NCBI GenBank assembly: GCA_002706445.1
Contig: PALE01000001.1
Span: forward strand, 1-34,974
Origin: Erythrobacteraceae bacterium
Lineage (GTDB): Bacteria; Pseudomonadota; Alphaproteobacteria; Sphingomonadales; Sphingomonadaceae
DNA: 34,974 nucleotides
Direction of reading: 5' to 3'
The notes beneath the pieces are model-generated. The model had not been told where the DNA came from and ran no database searches. It saw only the letters and a list, made by a program, of their open reading frames with translations. Below are positions 18,201-26,898 of this stretch, in pieces (positions within the stretch are counted from its first letter, which is position 1; every line of letters starts with the position of its first letter). The position numbers were made by a program, and so were the translations under genes.

Positions 18201-21200
18201 GCCCGCGAACGTGCCCAGTTCGACCACGTCGAGCGTCGCCCCGTTGATCAACACGCTGCCGGTCACCCGCAGGAGATCGGCGCTCGTCGCATCGACCTCG
18301 ATCTGGAGGGTCGACGAGGAACTGAGCACCAGGTCGCCCACCGACAATGTGCCGATCGAGTTGCCCGGTGCAATGGTCCCGCCCCGCACATTGACCGCGC
18401 CCAGCGTTCCGGTACCGGACAAGACGGTGCCGCCGCCGGCGAGCACGGTCAGGTCCGGATTGTTCCCGTTCATCACAAGCGTGCCGCCAAACAGGTCGTA
18501 GCGCGAGAACAGCGAACCGCTGGAATTTACGGTGATCTTCGCATCCTCGCCGCCGAGGAAGGGGCCCTGCTGAAAGACCTCGACATTGGTGAAATTGAAG
18601 CCGTCGAGTTCGATGATGGCATCGACGGCAGAACCATTGCCCACAAAGCGAGCGACATCCGCGCCATCGCCGCCATCCACGATCACGTCGTAATCGAGCG
18701 TGACAAGGTTGATCACGTCATCGCCTGCGCCAAGGAAGGCGGTGCCGTCCAACGTGCCGCTGGCTATGCCGAGCGTATCGTTGCCGTCGCCGGTCGAGAT
18801 CTGGCCGACGATGCTGCTCCCGGACGCCCCGGTAACCACATCGTCACCGCCGCCAAGCACGATGTCCCCGGCGATCGTGCCACCCGCAGCGTTGCTCAGC
18901 GAAGTCGTCGCGCCCGCACCGGTGACGCTGATCGCGACCCCGCCTGCGGTTGTGATCATGCCGGTATTGGACAGATCGATCCCGCCTGCGGCCAGGATTG
19001 CGGGACCAGAGCCGCCGTCGATGGTGCCGCTGTTGGTACCCGAGATGCTGCCCTGCCGCGCGACCAAAGCGCCATTCGCACCGATGATGCTCCCAGCATT
19101 TTGGAGGCCGGTAACGTTCCCCTCCAACGCCGTCACGGCGGCGGCATCGCCGTTGAGCGTACGCAGGAAACCGCCTTCCCGGTTGACGAGATCGATGATC
19201 GATCCCTGTGCGATCACCGCGCCATCGTCGGCGCTGGCCCCGCGACCGAGGATCGTGCCGCTGTTGGTGAGGCCGGTGATGTCGCCAAGGGTTGCCGTGG
19301 TGCCCTTGCTGGCGCCGATGATGCTGCCGGAATTGACGAGATCGTCAATGCTGCCCGCGATCAGCGCATTGCCCGGATTGGCACCGGCCCCGGCGTCCGA
19401 GATGATGTTGCCGGTATTGGTGTAGCCCGTGACCGCGCCCGTGAGCACGTTGATCGCAGTGCCTGGTCCGGTGATCGTGCCCGCATTGCTGCCGGTGAGG
19501 TTCCCGCTGTCGACCCGGATACCGCTCGCCGCCGTGTCCGTGCCGCGGATCGTTGCGCCCTCCTGATTAACCACGGTGAACACGGTGTCATCGGTCTGCG
19601 CGAACGCGAGAATGCCGTTCGCAAAGCCCTGGATCAGGCCTCCATTGGTGATCGGGTTATCGCTGGGTGCGAGCGGATCGCGATTGTCATTGATCCGGAT
19701 CGGATTGCCGATCAGGATCGCCGAAGAGTTGGTTCCTGTCGCTCTAATTGTCCCCGTATTGAAAACCTGTGCGTTGCGCGCGGTAAGATAGATGGCGGGC
19801 GATCCGGGTATTTCTGCAGCAATGGTTCCGGCCCCCGGAACGATCGCATAGCCCCCACCGGTGGTTTCGATCAGCCCGCTGTTCTGCAGGACAACTTCAT
19901 GACCGAGTAACGCTCCGGCTGTCGAGCCGCCCGCCGTGCGGATCGCCCCTGTGTTGACGATCAATGTGCTGTCGCCGCCCGCCGCAGCGGAGCTTGCGCT
20001 AAGCCCGATGGCCCGCAAGTTTACTGTGGGGTCCTGTTCAGTGCCTTCTGGGGTTAGTGTGGTAACGCTGATCAATCCCTCGTTGCGAAGGACGTCTCCC
20101 GCAAAACCGAGCTGCACACCGCGCGCGAAAAACCCGGTTGCCTCGATGACCCCGGTCGATCCGTTCAGTACGGTCGTGGGCGGGCCATTAAAGTCTGATT
20201 CGACAGCGACGAGTTGCCCCACATCCGCTGGTCCAGTTAACCGCAAGGTTCCAAAGTTCGTGAAGCTGGCGTTGTCTCCCCCGCTCAGCGTAACACCGGT
20301 AAGCGTGCCGACGCCGCTGGTGCCGGATGGTTGGCCGACCAGATCGACCTCGATCAGACCGCCAGCGGCATTCTCGAATGTTCCACCCTCACGGATTCGC
20401 ACGCCTGTACTCGACGAGGTGAAGGCGCCGCGAATCGTGCCATTGTTGACGAGGGTCGTGTTGGGTCCGGCATTGATTATGTCGGAATTCGCGTTGCCGT
20501 AGGCCTCGATCACACCCGTTTCACCGTTGAGCAGAGTCCCGTCCGCGCCGAACTGGATCGCGGTGACCTGATCGCGCGTAGGTGCGTCGATCCGCACTGT
20601 CCCGTTATTGGTAATGGTTCCGGTGTTTGCGCTGCTGAAGAGCCCGATTACGGTGCTGTCGTCGGCATTGGTGCCAGCACTGGTAACCGTAGCGCCCGCC
20701 TGGACGAGCACGTCGACATCGCTCTCGAGTGTGCTGAACCCGTCGCTGTCGGTCCCGGTGCAGACCACGTCGTCGCCTGCCACCGCCGGGTCGGGATTGC
20801 AGCCTTCCATGCCGCCGGCATTGTTCGGCGTCAGCGACAGGCGCACGTCGTTACCGTCGCCCGCATTGTAGCTGACCGTCGGCGTGAGGAAGGCAAAGTC
20901 GTTGAGGATCGTGCCGAATGTACCGTTCACCGCATCGGCTGCGTCGTTGTCGATGATGATGTAGTTGAATGGATCGGCTCCGCCGAACGCGCCGACTTCC
21001 ATCACATCGAGTGTCGCCCCGCCCAAAGTCACAGCGCCGTTGACTACGAGGAGGTCGGCTCCGCCCATGTCGTCGGCCTCGATCTGCAACATCGATGCGC
21101 CGTCGAGAGTGAAATCTCCGTTGACGGTCAACGTGCCGATGCTGTTGCCCGGGGCGACGATCCCGCCAGTGCTGGAGAGGCTGCCCAGCGTCCCCGTCCC

Positions 21201-23324
21201 GCCGAGTACGGTTCCCGGAGCAAGCGCGAAATCGACGTTGCCGACGTCCGCATTCAAGAACAGCGTCCCACCGCGCAGGTCGTACAGGCCGCTTGTTATG
21301 CTCTGGCCTTGCAGTGTCAGCTGGCCCGGCCCGTTTTGTGCGAAGATCTCGAACCCGAAATTGCTCAGGATGAGCCCCTGCACGTCAAGGAACAGGTCGT
21401 CGCCGTCCGCCAGATTGACGATAGCGGTGTCGGTTCCAGCACCGCCATCGATATCCTGCCCGTTGAGCGCGAGGAGGAGCCCTCCCAGATCGCCCGAAGC
21501 GCTGACCGTGTCGTCGCCTTCGCCAAGGTCGACTCCGCCGCCAATGGCAGGCCCCGATACGAACAGCGTATCGTTTCCGCCCCCGGTGACGATATCGCCG
21601 TCAATCATGCTGCCCGCTTCGGCGATGATCGTGTCGTCACCGTCGCCCAGGAGTATCCCGCCGCTAATCACGCCGCCGGTGGCATTGGTGATGGTGGTGT
21701 TGCCCGCATTTGGATCGTCAGCGGTGATTGCTGCACCAAACTCGCTTGTGATCGAGCCGCTGTTGGTCAGATTGAAGGTTTCGAATTCGCCGAGCAGAAT
21801 CGTTGTGCCGTTCCCGACGGCAATCGTGCCGCTATTGATGCCCGTTATCGCGTCGGCTCTTGCATAGACGCCAGAGCCTGTCCCCAGAGCGATTGTACCC
21901 TCATTGTTGAATGTGATGGAAGTGTCGCCGTCCGCCATCGACGCCCCGTCATCGAGATCTGCATCGAGGGTCATCCCGACGCTGTCGATATCGGTGGATG
22001 CAGAGAAATCGAGGTTCCCGCTGTTGGTGACGCTGGCCACCAGGTCGTCGTCACGGTTGGCGGAGATTTGGATCCCGACGATTCGAGCCGCATTGAGTGT
22101 CATGTCGCCCGAGTTAGTTATCGTCAAGTTGTAATCGCCGCCTGCGGGCGCCCCAAAAGTCGAAGCGCCAATCGCGCGCAGGATCGGCCCCGTCCCGGTG
22201 ATCGGAGCGGCATTGGTAATGCTGAGCGTTGCCACCTGTGCCTGCACGAAACCGAACAGGCCGGTCGAGGAAGTGGTGGGGGCATTGATATCGATCGCCC
22301 CTGTCGCGGCGTTGTCGATCACCTGGTTGGCAAGCGCACCGAAAGACTGGTTCAGGATCGCAAAGGCGCCGTCGCCATTGGTGCTGATGGCTCCGCTGTT
22401 GGTGATCGCGATATCCGACCCGGCGACCGTATCGTTGGTCGCTGCAAACGCGACGATGCCCTGCGCCTGCGGGCCGGTCGTCGTGATCGTTCCGGAATTG
22501 TTGATGCGGGTAATAGAGGGGCTACCGTTCGTGTTCGTCACGATCCCCCCGGCGACGCCGGGGAAATCGGTGTCGATATTGCCGATTGCGGTGGCGATGG
22601 AGATCGCGCCGCTATTGTCGATGTCGATCAGCCCGCCGCCCGCGACCGAGCGGCCGAAAATGCCCGCCAGCACCTGATCGCGCTCGCCGGTAGAGGTCGA
22701 AACGGCGTCGATCGCGCCACTGTTGCTGATCAAGATATCGCCCTCGCCCGCAAATTGCCGGGCCAGAAGGGCAACGGCGAACTGGTTGCTGGTCGTCAGG
22801 CTGAGGTCGCCGCGATTGGTAATGTCGATGGTACCGCCGCCATCGAGAATATTGACCTCCATCGCCGCTGCAGGCTGGCCATTGCCGTCGGTCGTAATGT
22901 CGGCGCCCGAATCGACCGTTACGCCGAATCCATTGGTGTTCTGCACGAACAGGCCCTGCGCGGGGTTGGCGATTGCAGTGTCGTCAAAGGTGCTGATGAT
23001 CAGGTCGTCGGCAAGGTTCACCGTGACGTCCGAACTGTTCTTCATGATCCCGATCGCAAAGTAGCCCGGAGGTGCAATCGGGCCGGTCGCGTTGCGGATT
23101 GTGATCGTCGTGAAAGGGGGATCGTTGGGGCCAGAGGTGATGCCGTCGGACAAATCCCCTTCGCATACCGCTTCGCCGGCGGTGATGGTGCATTCGGGAT
23201 CGATACCCGGCTTTACCTGCTGCGCATGCGACGGTGAGCCGATCCCGATCGCCAACGCTGCCATGCTGGTCGCCAGCATCAGACTTGCGTGCTTAACCCG
23301 AAATCTCGAAGCTGCGATGGCCAT
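15282..23324 (-). CDS. Giant type V autotransporter with three-module beta-helix passenger
   Basis: This 2680-aa outer-membrane/surface protein has a signal peptide (residues 1 to about 35, ending SPSHA-QQ), a long Gly/Thr/Asn-rich passenger with very many ITNSGTI-type strands forming a probable beta-helix, and a C-terminal autotransporter barrel (last 270 or so residues from GEGWGIWGGV, ending in VGWNF with the terminal aromatic needed for BAM). The passenger has three modules, about residues 36-832, 833-1760 and 1761-2302. Each starts with a Cys pair (C-x8-13-C) and ends with a unit of about 128 residues (GTGTLG...APGNSIGTL...TPTVSY..GDGNDV). PT-rich linkers follow modules 2 and 3. The ATG at 23324 is preferred to the GTG at 23333 because AGGGG lies about 8 nt upstream. 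It is divergent from an ECF sigma/kinase operon. Function is probably adhesion or biofilm; no enzymatic domain was seen. Confidence 0.93.
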   Translation of the reverse strand: MAIAASRFRVKHASLMLATSMAALAIGIGSPSHAQQVKPGIDPECTITAGEAVCEGDLSDGITSGPNDPPFTTITIRNATGPIAPPGYFAIGIMKNSSDVTVNLADDLIISTFDDTAIANPAQGLFVQNTNGFGVTVDSGADITTDGNGQPAAAMEVNILDGGGTIDITNRGDLSLTTSNQFAVALLARQFAGEGDILISNSGAIDAVSTSTGERDQVLAGIFGRSVAGGGLIDIDNSGAISIATAIGNIDTDFPGVAGGIVTNTNGSPSITRINNSGTITTTGPQAQGIVAFAATNDTVAGSDIAITNSGAISTNGDGAFAILNQSFGALANQVIDNAATGAIDINAPTTSSTGLFGFVQAQVATLSITNAAPITGTGPILRAIGASTFGAPAGGDYNLTITNSGDMTLNAARIVGIQISANRDDDLVASVTNSGNLDFSASTDIDSVGMTLDADLDDGASMADGDTSITFNNEGTIALGTGSGVYARADAITGINSGTIAVGNGTTILLGEFETFNLTNSGSITSEFGAAITADDPNAGNTTITNATGGVISGGILLGDGDDTIIAEAGSMIDGDIVTGGGNDTLFVSGPAIGGGVDLGEGDDTVSASGDLGGLLLALNGQDIDGGAGTDTAIVNLADGDDLFLDVQGLILSNFGFEIFAQNGPGQLTLQGQSITSGLYDLRGGTLFLNADVGNVDFALAPGTVLGGTGTLGSLSSTGGIVAPGNSIGTLTVNGDFTLDGASMLQIEADDMGGADLLVVNGAVTLGGATLDVMEVGAFGGADPFNYIIIDNDAADAVNGTFGTILNDFAFLTPTVSYNAGDGNDVRLSLTPNNAGGMEGCNPDPAVAGDDVVCTGTDSDGFSTLESDVDVLVQAGATVTSAGTNADDSTVIGLFSSANTGTITNNGTVRIDAPTRDQVTAIQFGADGTLLNGETGVIEAYGNANSDIINAGPNTTLVNNGTIRGAFTSSSTGVRIREGGTFENAAGGLIEVDLVGQPSGTSGVGTLTGVTLSGGDNASFTNFGTLRLTGPADVGQLVAVESDFNGPPTTVLNGSTGVIEATGFFARGVQLGFAGDVLRNEGLISVTTLTPEGTEQDPTVNLRAIGLSASSAAAGGDSTLIVNTGAIRTAGGSTAGALLGHEVVLQNSGLIETTGGGYAIVPGAGTIAAEIPGSPAIYLTARNAQVFNTGTIRATGTNSSAILIGNPIRINDNRDPLAPSDNPITNGGLIQGFANGILAFAQTDDTVFTVVNQEGATIRGTDTAASGIRVDSGNLTGSNAGTITGPGTAINVLTGAVTGYTNTGNIISDAGAGANPGNALIAGSIDDLVNSGSIIGASKGTTATLGDITGLTNSGTILGRGASADDGAVIAQGSIIDLVNREGGFLRTLNGDAAAVTALEGNVTGLQNAGSIIGANGALVARQGSISGTNSGTIDGGSGPAILAAGGIDLSNTGMITTAGGVAISVTGAGATTSLSNAAGGTIAGDIVLGGGDDVVTGASGSSIVGQISTGDGNDTLGIASGTLDGTAFLGAGDDVINLVTLDYDVIVDGGDGADVARFVGNGSAVDAIIELDGFNFTNVEVFQQGPFLGGEDAKITVNSSGSLFSRYDLFGGTLVMNGNNPDLTVLAGGGTVLSGTGTLGAVNVRGGTIAPGNSIGTLSVGDLVLSSSSTLQIEVDATSADLLRVTGSVLINGATLDVVELGTFAGTDPFTYTIIDNDLADAVEGTFDTILNDYAFLTPTVSYTGGDGNDVVLTLMVNNTPTPTPTPTGGCTPDAANGVDAVCSGVFDENTPPNGYGSFDILDATVLVEADAVITPTGGGIVLGSGAVVRTEAGSRIEPRPGTLQNGRDGIAISSVGAVDHAGSITIADPDAYGIAGREGEDFDILVRESGSIATSGDGAHGILLVYTGGTAGNAGSVTMDGTITTTGAGADGIYLSYPAGYNGSAAGDGTIDVGGTITASGAGSSGIYAALGDQATVSITLDDGAEINATGNDGYGIYLANGGDYGGSGTGTATANIFIAEGARVFSRDDEAIGEGNASGGAQVIDTTLTIAGEIARPGGSDIAVNLDTGDDTIILLPTYSVIGQIDGGDGTDTFVLDGAAGTTGTIDLLTGNTARAFNFEDLRKRGAGTWIISGDDVPESFLLPLATVEEGTLLVNANVPGADATILSGATLGGNGTVGDLTFTGGILAPGTSIGTLTTGNLSLDSASTFALEVDDEGNTDLVRVIGTVSLGGATLDVTESGTFAGSDPFNFLIIDNDGSDAIDGAFGTITNDLAFLTPTVSYTSGDGNDVGLTLTPMTSTPTPTPTPTPTPPTSGTGLFPTAATTFNQNSSAVRLDNLDRSTADGDRVYMELLFATNAQAPVAFDTASGEIYATLLADQAESGIAHTRRLLARSGQAMGEGWGIWGGVAGRTGTLDGDGNAADADRDGLGGELGIDYRGTSNAWAAGASVRWNTGELSIERSFSEADRDGWSLGAYARYGSGRTGLTIAAAADYTSSDIDVMRGIQIVDIARTARANTDYSAFSLGAEARYGFGSDEGWAFGPVVSLLHSSSDFEGVSEAGANSLNLSGGEADFDLTRFGGGLFVGWQGAPGSIDLSAQYIGGADDVAGVSLTLAGAPGVATTVLSPRLEGDAVLLTASGALDLGGNWTLSAETRALIGAQGNEVAGSVSVGWNF
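16380..16420 (-). repeat. Pro-Thr hexanucleotide tract in the autotransporter linker
   Basis: Tandem 6-bp units (GTCGGG-like on the plus strand) encode a (PT)n hinge between the passenger and the barrel-proximal region. A shorter related tract at 18012-18045 forms the linker between modules 2 and 3. Because the unit is 6 bp, changes in copy number keep the frame. Confidence 0.8.
16421..16808 (-). repeat. Passenger repeat unit, copy 3 (module end)
   Basis: About 388 bp encoding the conserved unit that ends module 3 (GGNGTVGDLTF to GDGNDVGLTL). It is clearly alike in protein and DNA to the copies at 18052-18435 and 20830-21215. All three are in the same orientation and in frame, so they could recombine to change protein length. 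Confidence 0.85.
18052..18435 (-). repeat. Passenger repeat unit, copy 2 (module end)
   Basis: About 384 bp encoding GTGTLGAVNVRGG through GDGNDVVLTLM. It carries the same landmarks as the other two copies: APGNSIGTL, LQIEVD, GATLDV, FTYTIIDND and FLTPTVSYTG. Confidence 0.85.
20830..21215 (-). repeat. Passenger repeat unit, copy 1 (module end)
   Basis: About 386 bp encoding GGTGTLGSLSSTGG through GDGNDVRLSL. It has the same landmarks as the other copies. It is followed by the Cys-pair start of module 2. Confidence 0.85.
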
Positions 23325-23526
23325 TGATCTCACCCCTGTTACACCCGAGCGAAATTGCTCTTTGACAGGGACAGCGGGAGAATTGGCGAAAGCGGATCAC
23401 GCGTTCAAAAAAAGATGATCGGCCCGCGAACGGGGTGCCCTCGATGGGACATCGTTCTGAAAACCTTTGACTCTTCCGGGGTGCGCCGAAAAGATGGAGT
23501 GTATTCGTGGACGGGGGGCGGTTGCG
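23325..23526. promoter_or_regulatory. Divergent control region between autotransporter and ECF sigma/kinase operon
   Basis: This region of about 200 bp must hold the promoters for both divergent transcripts. TTGACA-like words occur on the plus strand near 23362 and 23468, but no -10 fits them well. On the minus strand a run of seven T followed by GAACG lies about 80 bp before the autotransporter start and could be an ECF-type -35. None of these is strong enough to call a promoter. Confidence 0.4.
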
Positions 23527-24084
23527 GTGCTGACCAAGAATACGGAGATGTTGATTGTCGACTGGGGCGGCGGGGATGCCTTTGCGCGCGATCGGGTGAT
23601 CGCCCGCCTGTTGCCCGAGCTTCAGCAGATCGCCGCGGCCCGGTTGCGGCGCGAAGCGGGCAGTTCGCTTTCCACACACGACCTAATCAACGATGCGGTG
23701 GAGAAGATCCTGCGTATCGAGCAGCCGCAGTTCGCAGGGCGTGCGCATTTCATCGCTCTGGCGTCCCGGATGATGCGCAACGTGCTGGTCGATCATGCCC
23801 GGGCCAAGTCCACGGCCAAGCGCGACCACCAGAGAGTTGAGCTCCATACCCGAATTTACGGTGAAGGGCCGATTGATCTGACTGCGCTGAATTCCGCGCT
23901 AATCAGGTTGGAGGCGATCGACGCCGCGCTGATGGAGATAGTCGAGATGCGCTATTTCGGAGGAATGACCATTCCCGAAATCGCCGAGGTAACCGGATGG
24001 TCGGAACCCACGGTAAAGCGCCGTTGGCAGGTAGCGCGGGCTTGGCTCGCGGATGCCATGTCCCAGACCTTCGATCATGACTGA
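23527..24084 (+). CDS. ECF sigma factor of the kinase-linked type (TIGR02999/ECF43-like)
   Basis: The 185-aa sigma70-family factor has region 2 (LLPELQQIAAARLRREAG, then AHFIALASRMMRNVLVDHAR) and region 4 (VEMRYFGGMTIPEIAEVTG with recognition helix SEPTVKRRWQVARAWL). This pattern matches the TIGR02999 group, whose members sit beside Ser/Thr kinases. Region 2.2 reads SLSTHDLINDAVEKIL, lacking the acidic DAED of ordinary ECFs; in ECF43 a Thr here is phosphorylated by the partner kinase, and Thr50 is a candidate. The GTG at 23527 has a G-rich stretch 8 nt upstream; ATG 23548 and a TTG at 23467 are alternatives. Its end overlaps the kinase start by 8 nt. No anti-sigma gene is seen. Confidence 0.85.
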   Translation: MLTKNTEMLIVDWGGGDAFARDRVIARLLPELQQIAAARLRREAGSSLSTHDLINDAVEKILRIEQPQFAGRAHFIALASRMMRNVLVDHARAKSTAKRDHQRVELHTRIYGEGPIDLTALNSALIRLEAIDAALMEIVEMRYFGGMTIPEIAEVTGWSEPTVKRRWQVARAWLADAMSQTFDHD

Positions 24085-26455
24085 CATCTCGACCGAGCGG
24101 CGCGCCATCGAGCTGTTCGAAGCGCTGCTCGGCATCGACGAGGCCGAACGCGATGCATGGATTGCGAAGGCGACACGGGGCGATAAGGCGCTGGCCCAGC
24201 GGCTTGCTCGCTTGATCGAGGCAGACGAGGCAAACATGCTTCGCACCGGTGGCGCTGTGGATGAAGCTGCCGCCGCGGTGCCTCCCGAACGCATCGGTGC
24301 CTATCGGCTGACCGAGCTGATCGGCACGGGGGGCATGGGCTCTGTCTACGCGGCTATCCGCGACAGGGGCGACTTCGAACACGAAGTGGCAATCAAGCTG
24401 ATCAAGCCCGGCCTGCTCACCAATCGGCTAGCCGAGCGCTTCTCGCGCGAAAGGCAGATGCTGGCGCAGTTCAGCCACCCCAACATCGCCCGGCTGTACG
24501 ACGGCGGAGAAACCGCCGAGGGGCTGCCCTACATTGTCATGGAGAAGATCGATGGTGTGGGCCTGGCGACGTGGCTCGATAAGGCCTCGCCCTCACTAGC
24601 GGAGCGTATCGGACTGTTTGTCAGGGTATGCGATGCTGCTGCCTATGCTCACCGCAACCTTGTAATCCATCGTGACCTTTCGCCCAGCAATGTTCTGGTT
24701 ACACCCGCAGGCGAACCCAAATTGATCGATTTCGGCATTGCCAAGCCAGCCGATCCTTTTTCCTCTGACACCCAGCCCGCCGAGACTTCGCTCGCGAGCT
24801 TGAGCTTGACGCCGGGTTATGCCGCCCCGGAGCGGATGGTGAGCAGCCACGTTTCGATCGCCGCCGATATCTATTCGCTCGGCAAACTGTTCGACCTGCT
24901 CTTGGGCAAAGGCACGAACGAGCCCGAACTCTCCGCAATCGTCGAACGGGCAACTGCGCCCGATCCGGGCGAGCGCTATCCCACAGTCGAGGCGCTTGCC
25001 GCCGACATCGAAGCCTGGCGCAACCGGCGACCGGTCGCTGCCTATGGCCAGTCGGCACAATACCAGGCGAGGAAATTCTTCTCGCGCAACCGGCTGGGGG
25101 TGGCGCTGGGTGCCGCTGCGCTGATCGCGCTTGTCACCGGGGTTGTCCTGCTGGCCGATGCGTGGCGCTCGGCAGCGCAGCAGCGCGATGCAGCCGAAGC
25201 GCGTTTCGCGGAGTTGCGCGCGCTTTCCAACTTCCTGATCTTCGATCTTTACGACGAGTTGGCGCAAAATCCCGGCAACACCGCCGCGCTCAACAGCGTG
25301 GCCGACAAGGCGCGCGAATATCTCGATCGGCTGTCGCGAACTCCCGGCGCCTCGGCTGGATTGCGGCTCGAAACCGCGCTCGCCTATCAACGCTTGTCCG
25401 ACGTGCTGGGCAGTCCGCGAGGCGACAATCTCGGACGCCGCGAGGAAGCGCAGGAAGCGCTGGAAACTAGCCTCGGGCAGCTGCGAAAGCTGCGGGCCGA
25501 ATATCCGCAACGCGCCGACGTTAGTGAAGGTCTGGCTGATGTACTGGTCGCGCAGCAAGCCTTTGCCTTCATCGCGCTCGACGATACGGATCTGGCCATC
25601 GAGGCAGGCAATGAGGCGGCGGAGCTCTACCGCGCCCTTTCCGCGCAGGGCCACAAGCCGGCTGAAATGTTCCGCGCTCGCCTCTCGGTACTGGGGGACG
25701 TCGGTGTTGCGCATGGCTGGACCGACACACCGTTGCGCGGCGTTGCGATCATTCGCGTGGCGCTCGACAGCCTGGCCGAACTGGAAGATACATCGTCCTG
25801 GTCTAGCGCCAATCTGGAATTGCGGGCCAAGTTGCGTACCAATCTGTTCGAAACGCTGACTCTCGCAGCCGACGCGGGGGTGGGCGACTACGAGGAGGCG
25901 ATCGCGCTTTCGGCAAGTGCCTTGGCGGATTACGAGACCTTGCTCGCCCGAAACTACCTCCCCGATCGAACGGCTCGTGCCATGATGATCACGCTCTACA
26001 AGCGCGCGCTGGCGCTGGCTGGAGTCGGGCGTGAGCGTCAATCGCTGCCCGATCTTGCGCGTGCCGAGGCGATTGGACGCGATCTGCTGAGACGCGACGA
26101 AGACAACCAGGGCGTCAACCGGCTGTTGACGAGCGTTCTGGGGCAATATGCAAGCGCATTGTCCTATTCCGGGGAGAATGCCCGGGCCGCGCAGAAGGCG
26201 CGCGAAGTGCTGCAACGCAAGCGCACCCTGGCTGAGAGCGAACCTGGCAATTCTGCGCGTCGCCGCGAGTTGGCGGCTACACTGATCGTTACTGGCGAAG
26301 TGGCCGAACGCGGCGAAGACCGGGGCTCAGCGTGCCGACAGTATGGCGAAGCACGATCCCTGTACGATCAACTTCTCACAGAGGATGCGGTAACGCCCTA
26401 TGACCGCGAGGTCGTCTTTGCGGACCTCCCGGAGCGGGTCCAACGCACCTGTTGA
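24077..26455 (+). CDS. Membrane-anchored Ser/Thr protein kinase with TPR-like C-terminal domain
   Basis: The 792-aa Hanks-type kinase has an acidic/helical N-terminus (1-72), kinase domain (about 73-330), one transmembrane helix (about 340-362, LGVALGAAALIALVTGVVLL), and a helical repeat (TPR-like) C-terminal domain of about 430 residues, probably periplasmic. Visible kinase residues are the glycine loop GTGGMGSVY (83-91), Lys107 in VAIK, catalytic Asp200 and Asn205 in HRDLSPSN, and DFG at 218-220. The usual Lys of HRDLKPxN is Ser202 here. The ATG at 24077 overlaps the sigma gene by 8 nt, so the two are coupled. It most likely phosphorylates the sigma factor, with the C-terminal domain as sensor; both are inference from the known EcfP/PknT-type pair. 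Confidence 0.9.
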   Translation: MTDISTERRAIELFEALLGIDEAERDAWIAKATRGDKALAQRLARLIEADEANMLRTGGAVDEAAAAVPPERIGAYRLTELIGTGGMGSVYAAIRDRGDFEHEVAIKLIKPGLLTNRLAERFSRERQMLAQFSHPNIARLYDGGETAEGLPYIVMEKIDGVGLATWLDKASPSLAERIGLFVRVCDAAAYAHRNLVIHRDLSPSNVLVTPAGEPKLIDFGIAKPADPFSSDTQPAETSLASLSLTPGYAAPERMVSSHVSIAADIYSLGKLFDLLLGKGTNEPELSAIVERATAPDPGERYPTVEALAADIEAWRNRRPVAAYGQSAQYQARKFFSRNRLGVALGAAALIALVTGVVLLADAWRSAAQQRDAAEARFAELRALSNFLIFDLYDELAQNPGNTAALNSVADKAREYLDRLSRTPGASAGLRLETALAYQRLSDVLGSPRGDNLGRREEAQEALETSLGQLRKLRAEYPQRADVSEGLADVLVAQQAFAFIALDDTDLAIEAGNEAAELYRALSAQGHKPAEMFRARLSVLGDVGVAHGWTDTPLRGVAIIRVALDSLAELEDTSSWSSANLELRAKLRTNLFETLTLAADAGVGDYEEAIALSASALADYETLLARNYLPDRTARAMMITLYKRALALAGVGRERQSLPDLARAEAIGRDLLRRDEDNQGVNRLLTSVLGQYASALSYSGENARAAQKAREVLQRKRTLAESEPGNSARRRELAATLIVTGEVAERGEDRGSACRQYGEARSLYDQLLTEDAVTPYDREVVFADLPERVQRTC

Positions 26456-26898
26456 TCAAAGGGGCTGGCCAAACCTCAGAAACCGGCAGTGACAAATATC
26501 GAGGACAACCTGAAACCGAACATAAACGATATCCGCTAAAGTTAGCGCGATTTCCGGCTTGGCCGTCTGCCAATCAGTCCGCGCCCTTCCTGACCGCTGT
26601 CAACGGACCGGCGCCGCTCCAAAATCCCGTCCAAGCTGGGCCGGATGCGTCCCGTCGATACGAGTCAGCGTTTGGCTTGCTCCTTCGAGCAAGGGTTTTG
26701 GGAGCAGCTTGGCGGACAAGCCCCGAGCAAGGCGGGCGAGCGGTAGTCGCATACTGAAGAAATGCTACAGCTGTCAGGTCAGGGCGCTAATGAGAGGATC
26801 TAAGAACCGAAGGATCAGCGGTTGCCGTTTGACGACGTGGCTCAGTGGCACCTGCTTTTTCGAGTGAAGCTCCACGTCCCCGCTCAATGGCGATATGA
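26456..26898. other. Non-coding stretch at the left edge of the island
   Basis: About 440 bp with no convincing gene. Short open frames here have no ribosome site or recognisable product. Composition shifts from the high-GC kinase gene toward the lower-GC island to the right, so the boundary of transferred DNA may fall here. Confidence 0.45.

Noticed and set aside
17616-23237. Long plus-strand open frames opposite the autotransporter (up to 968 codons)
   Set aside because: They lie antisense to the repetitive passenger; composition is a mirror of its Gly/Asp/Thr codons and no family pattern is visible.
24596-26215. A 539-codon minus-strand frame opposite the kinase
   Set aside because: Antisense shadow of a clear kinase gene; no ribosome site or motif.
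26452-26867. Two overlapping short open frames after the kinase
   Set aside because: No ribosome site, no recognisable motif and Arg/Ser-rich random-looking translation.
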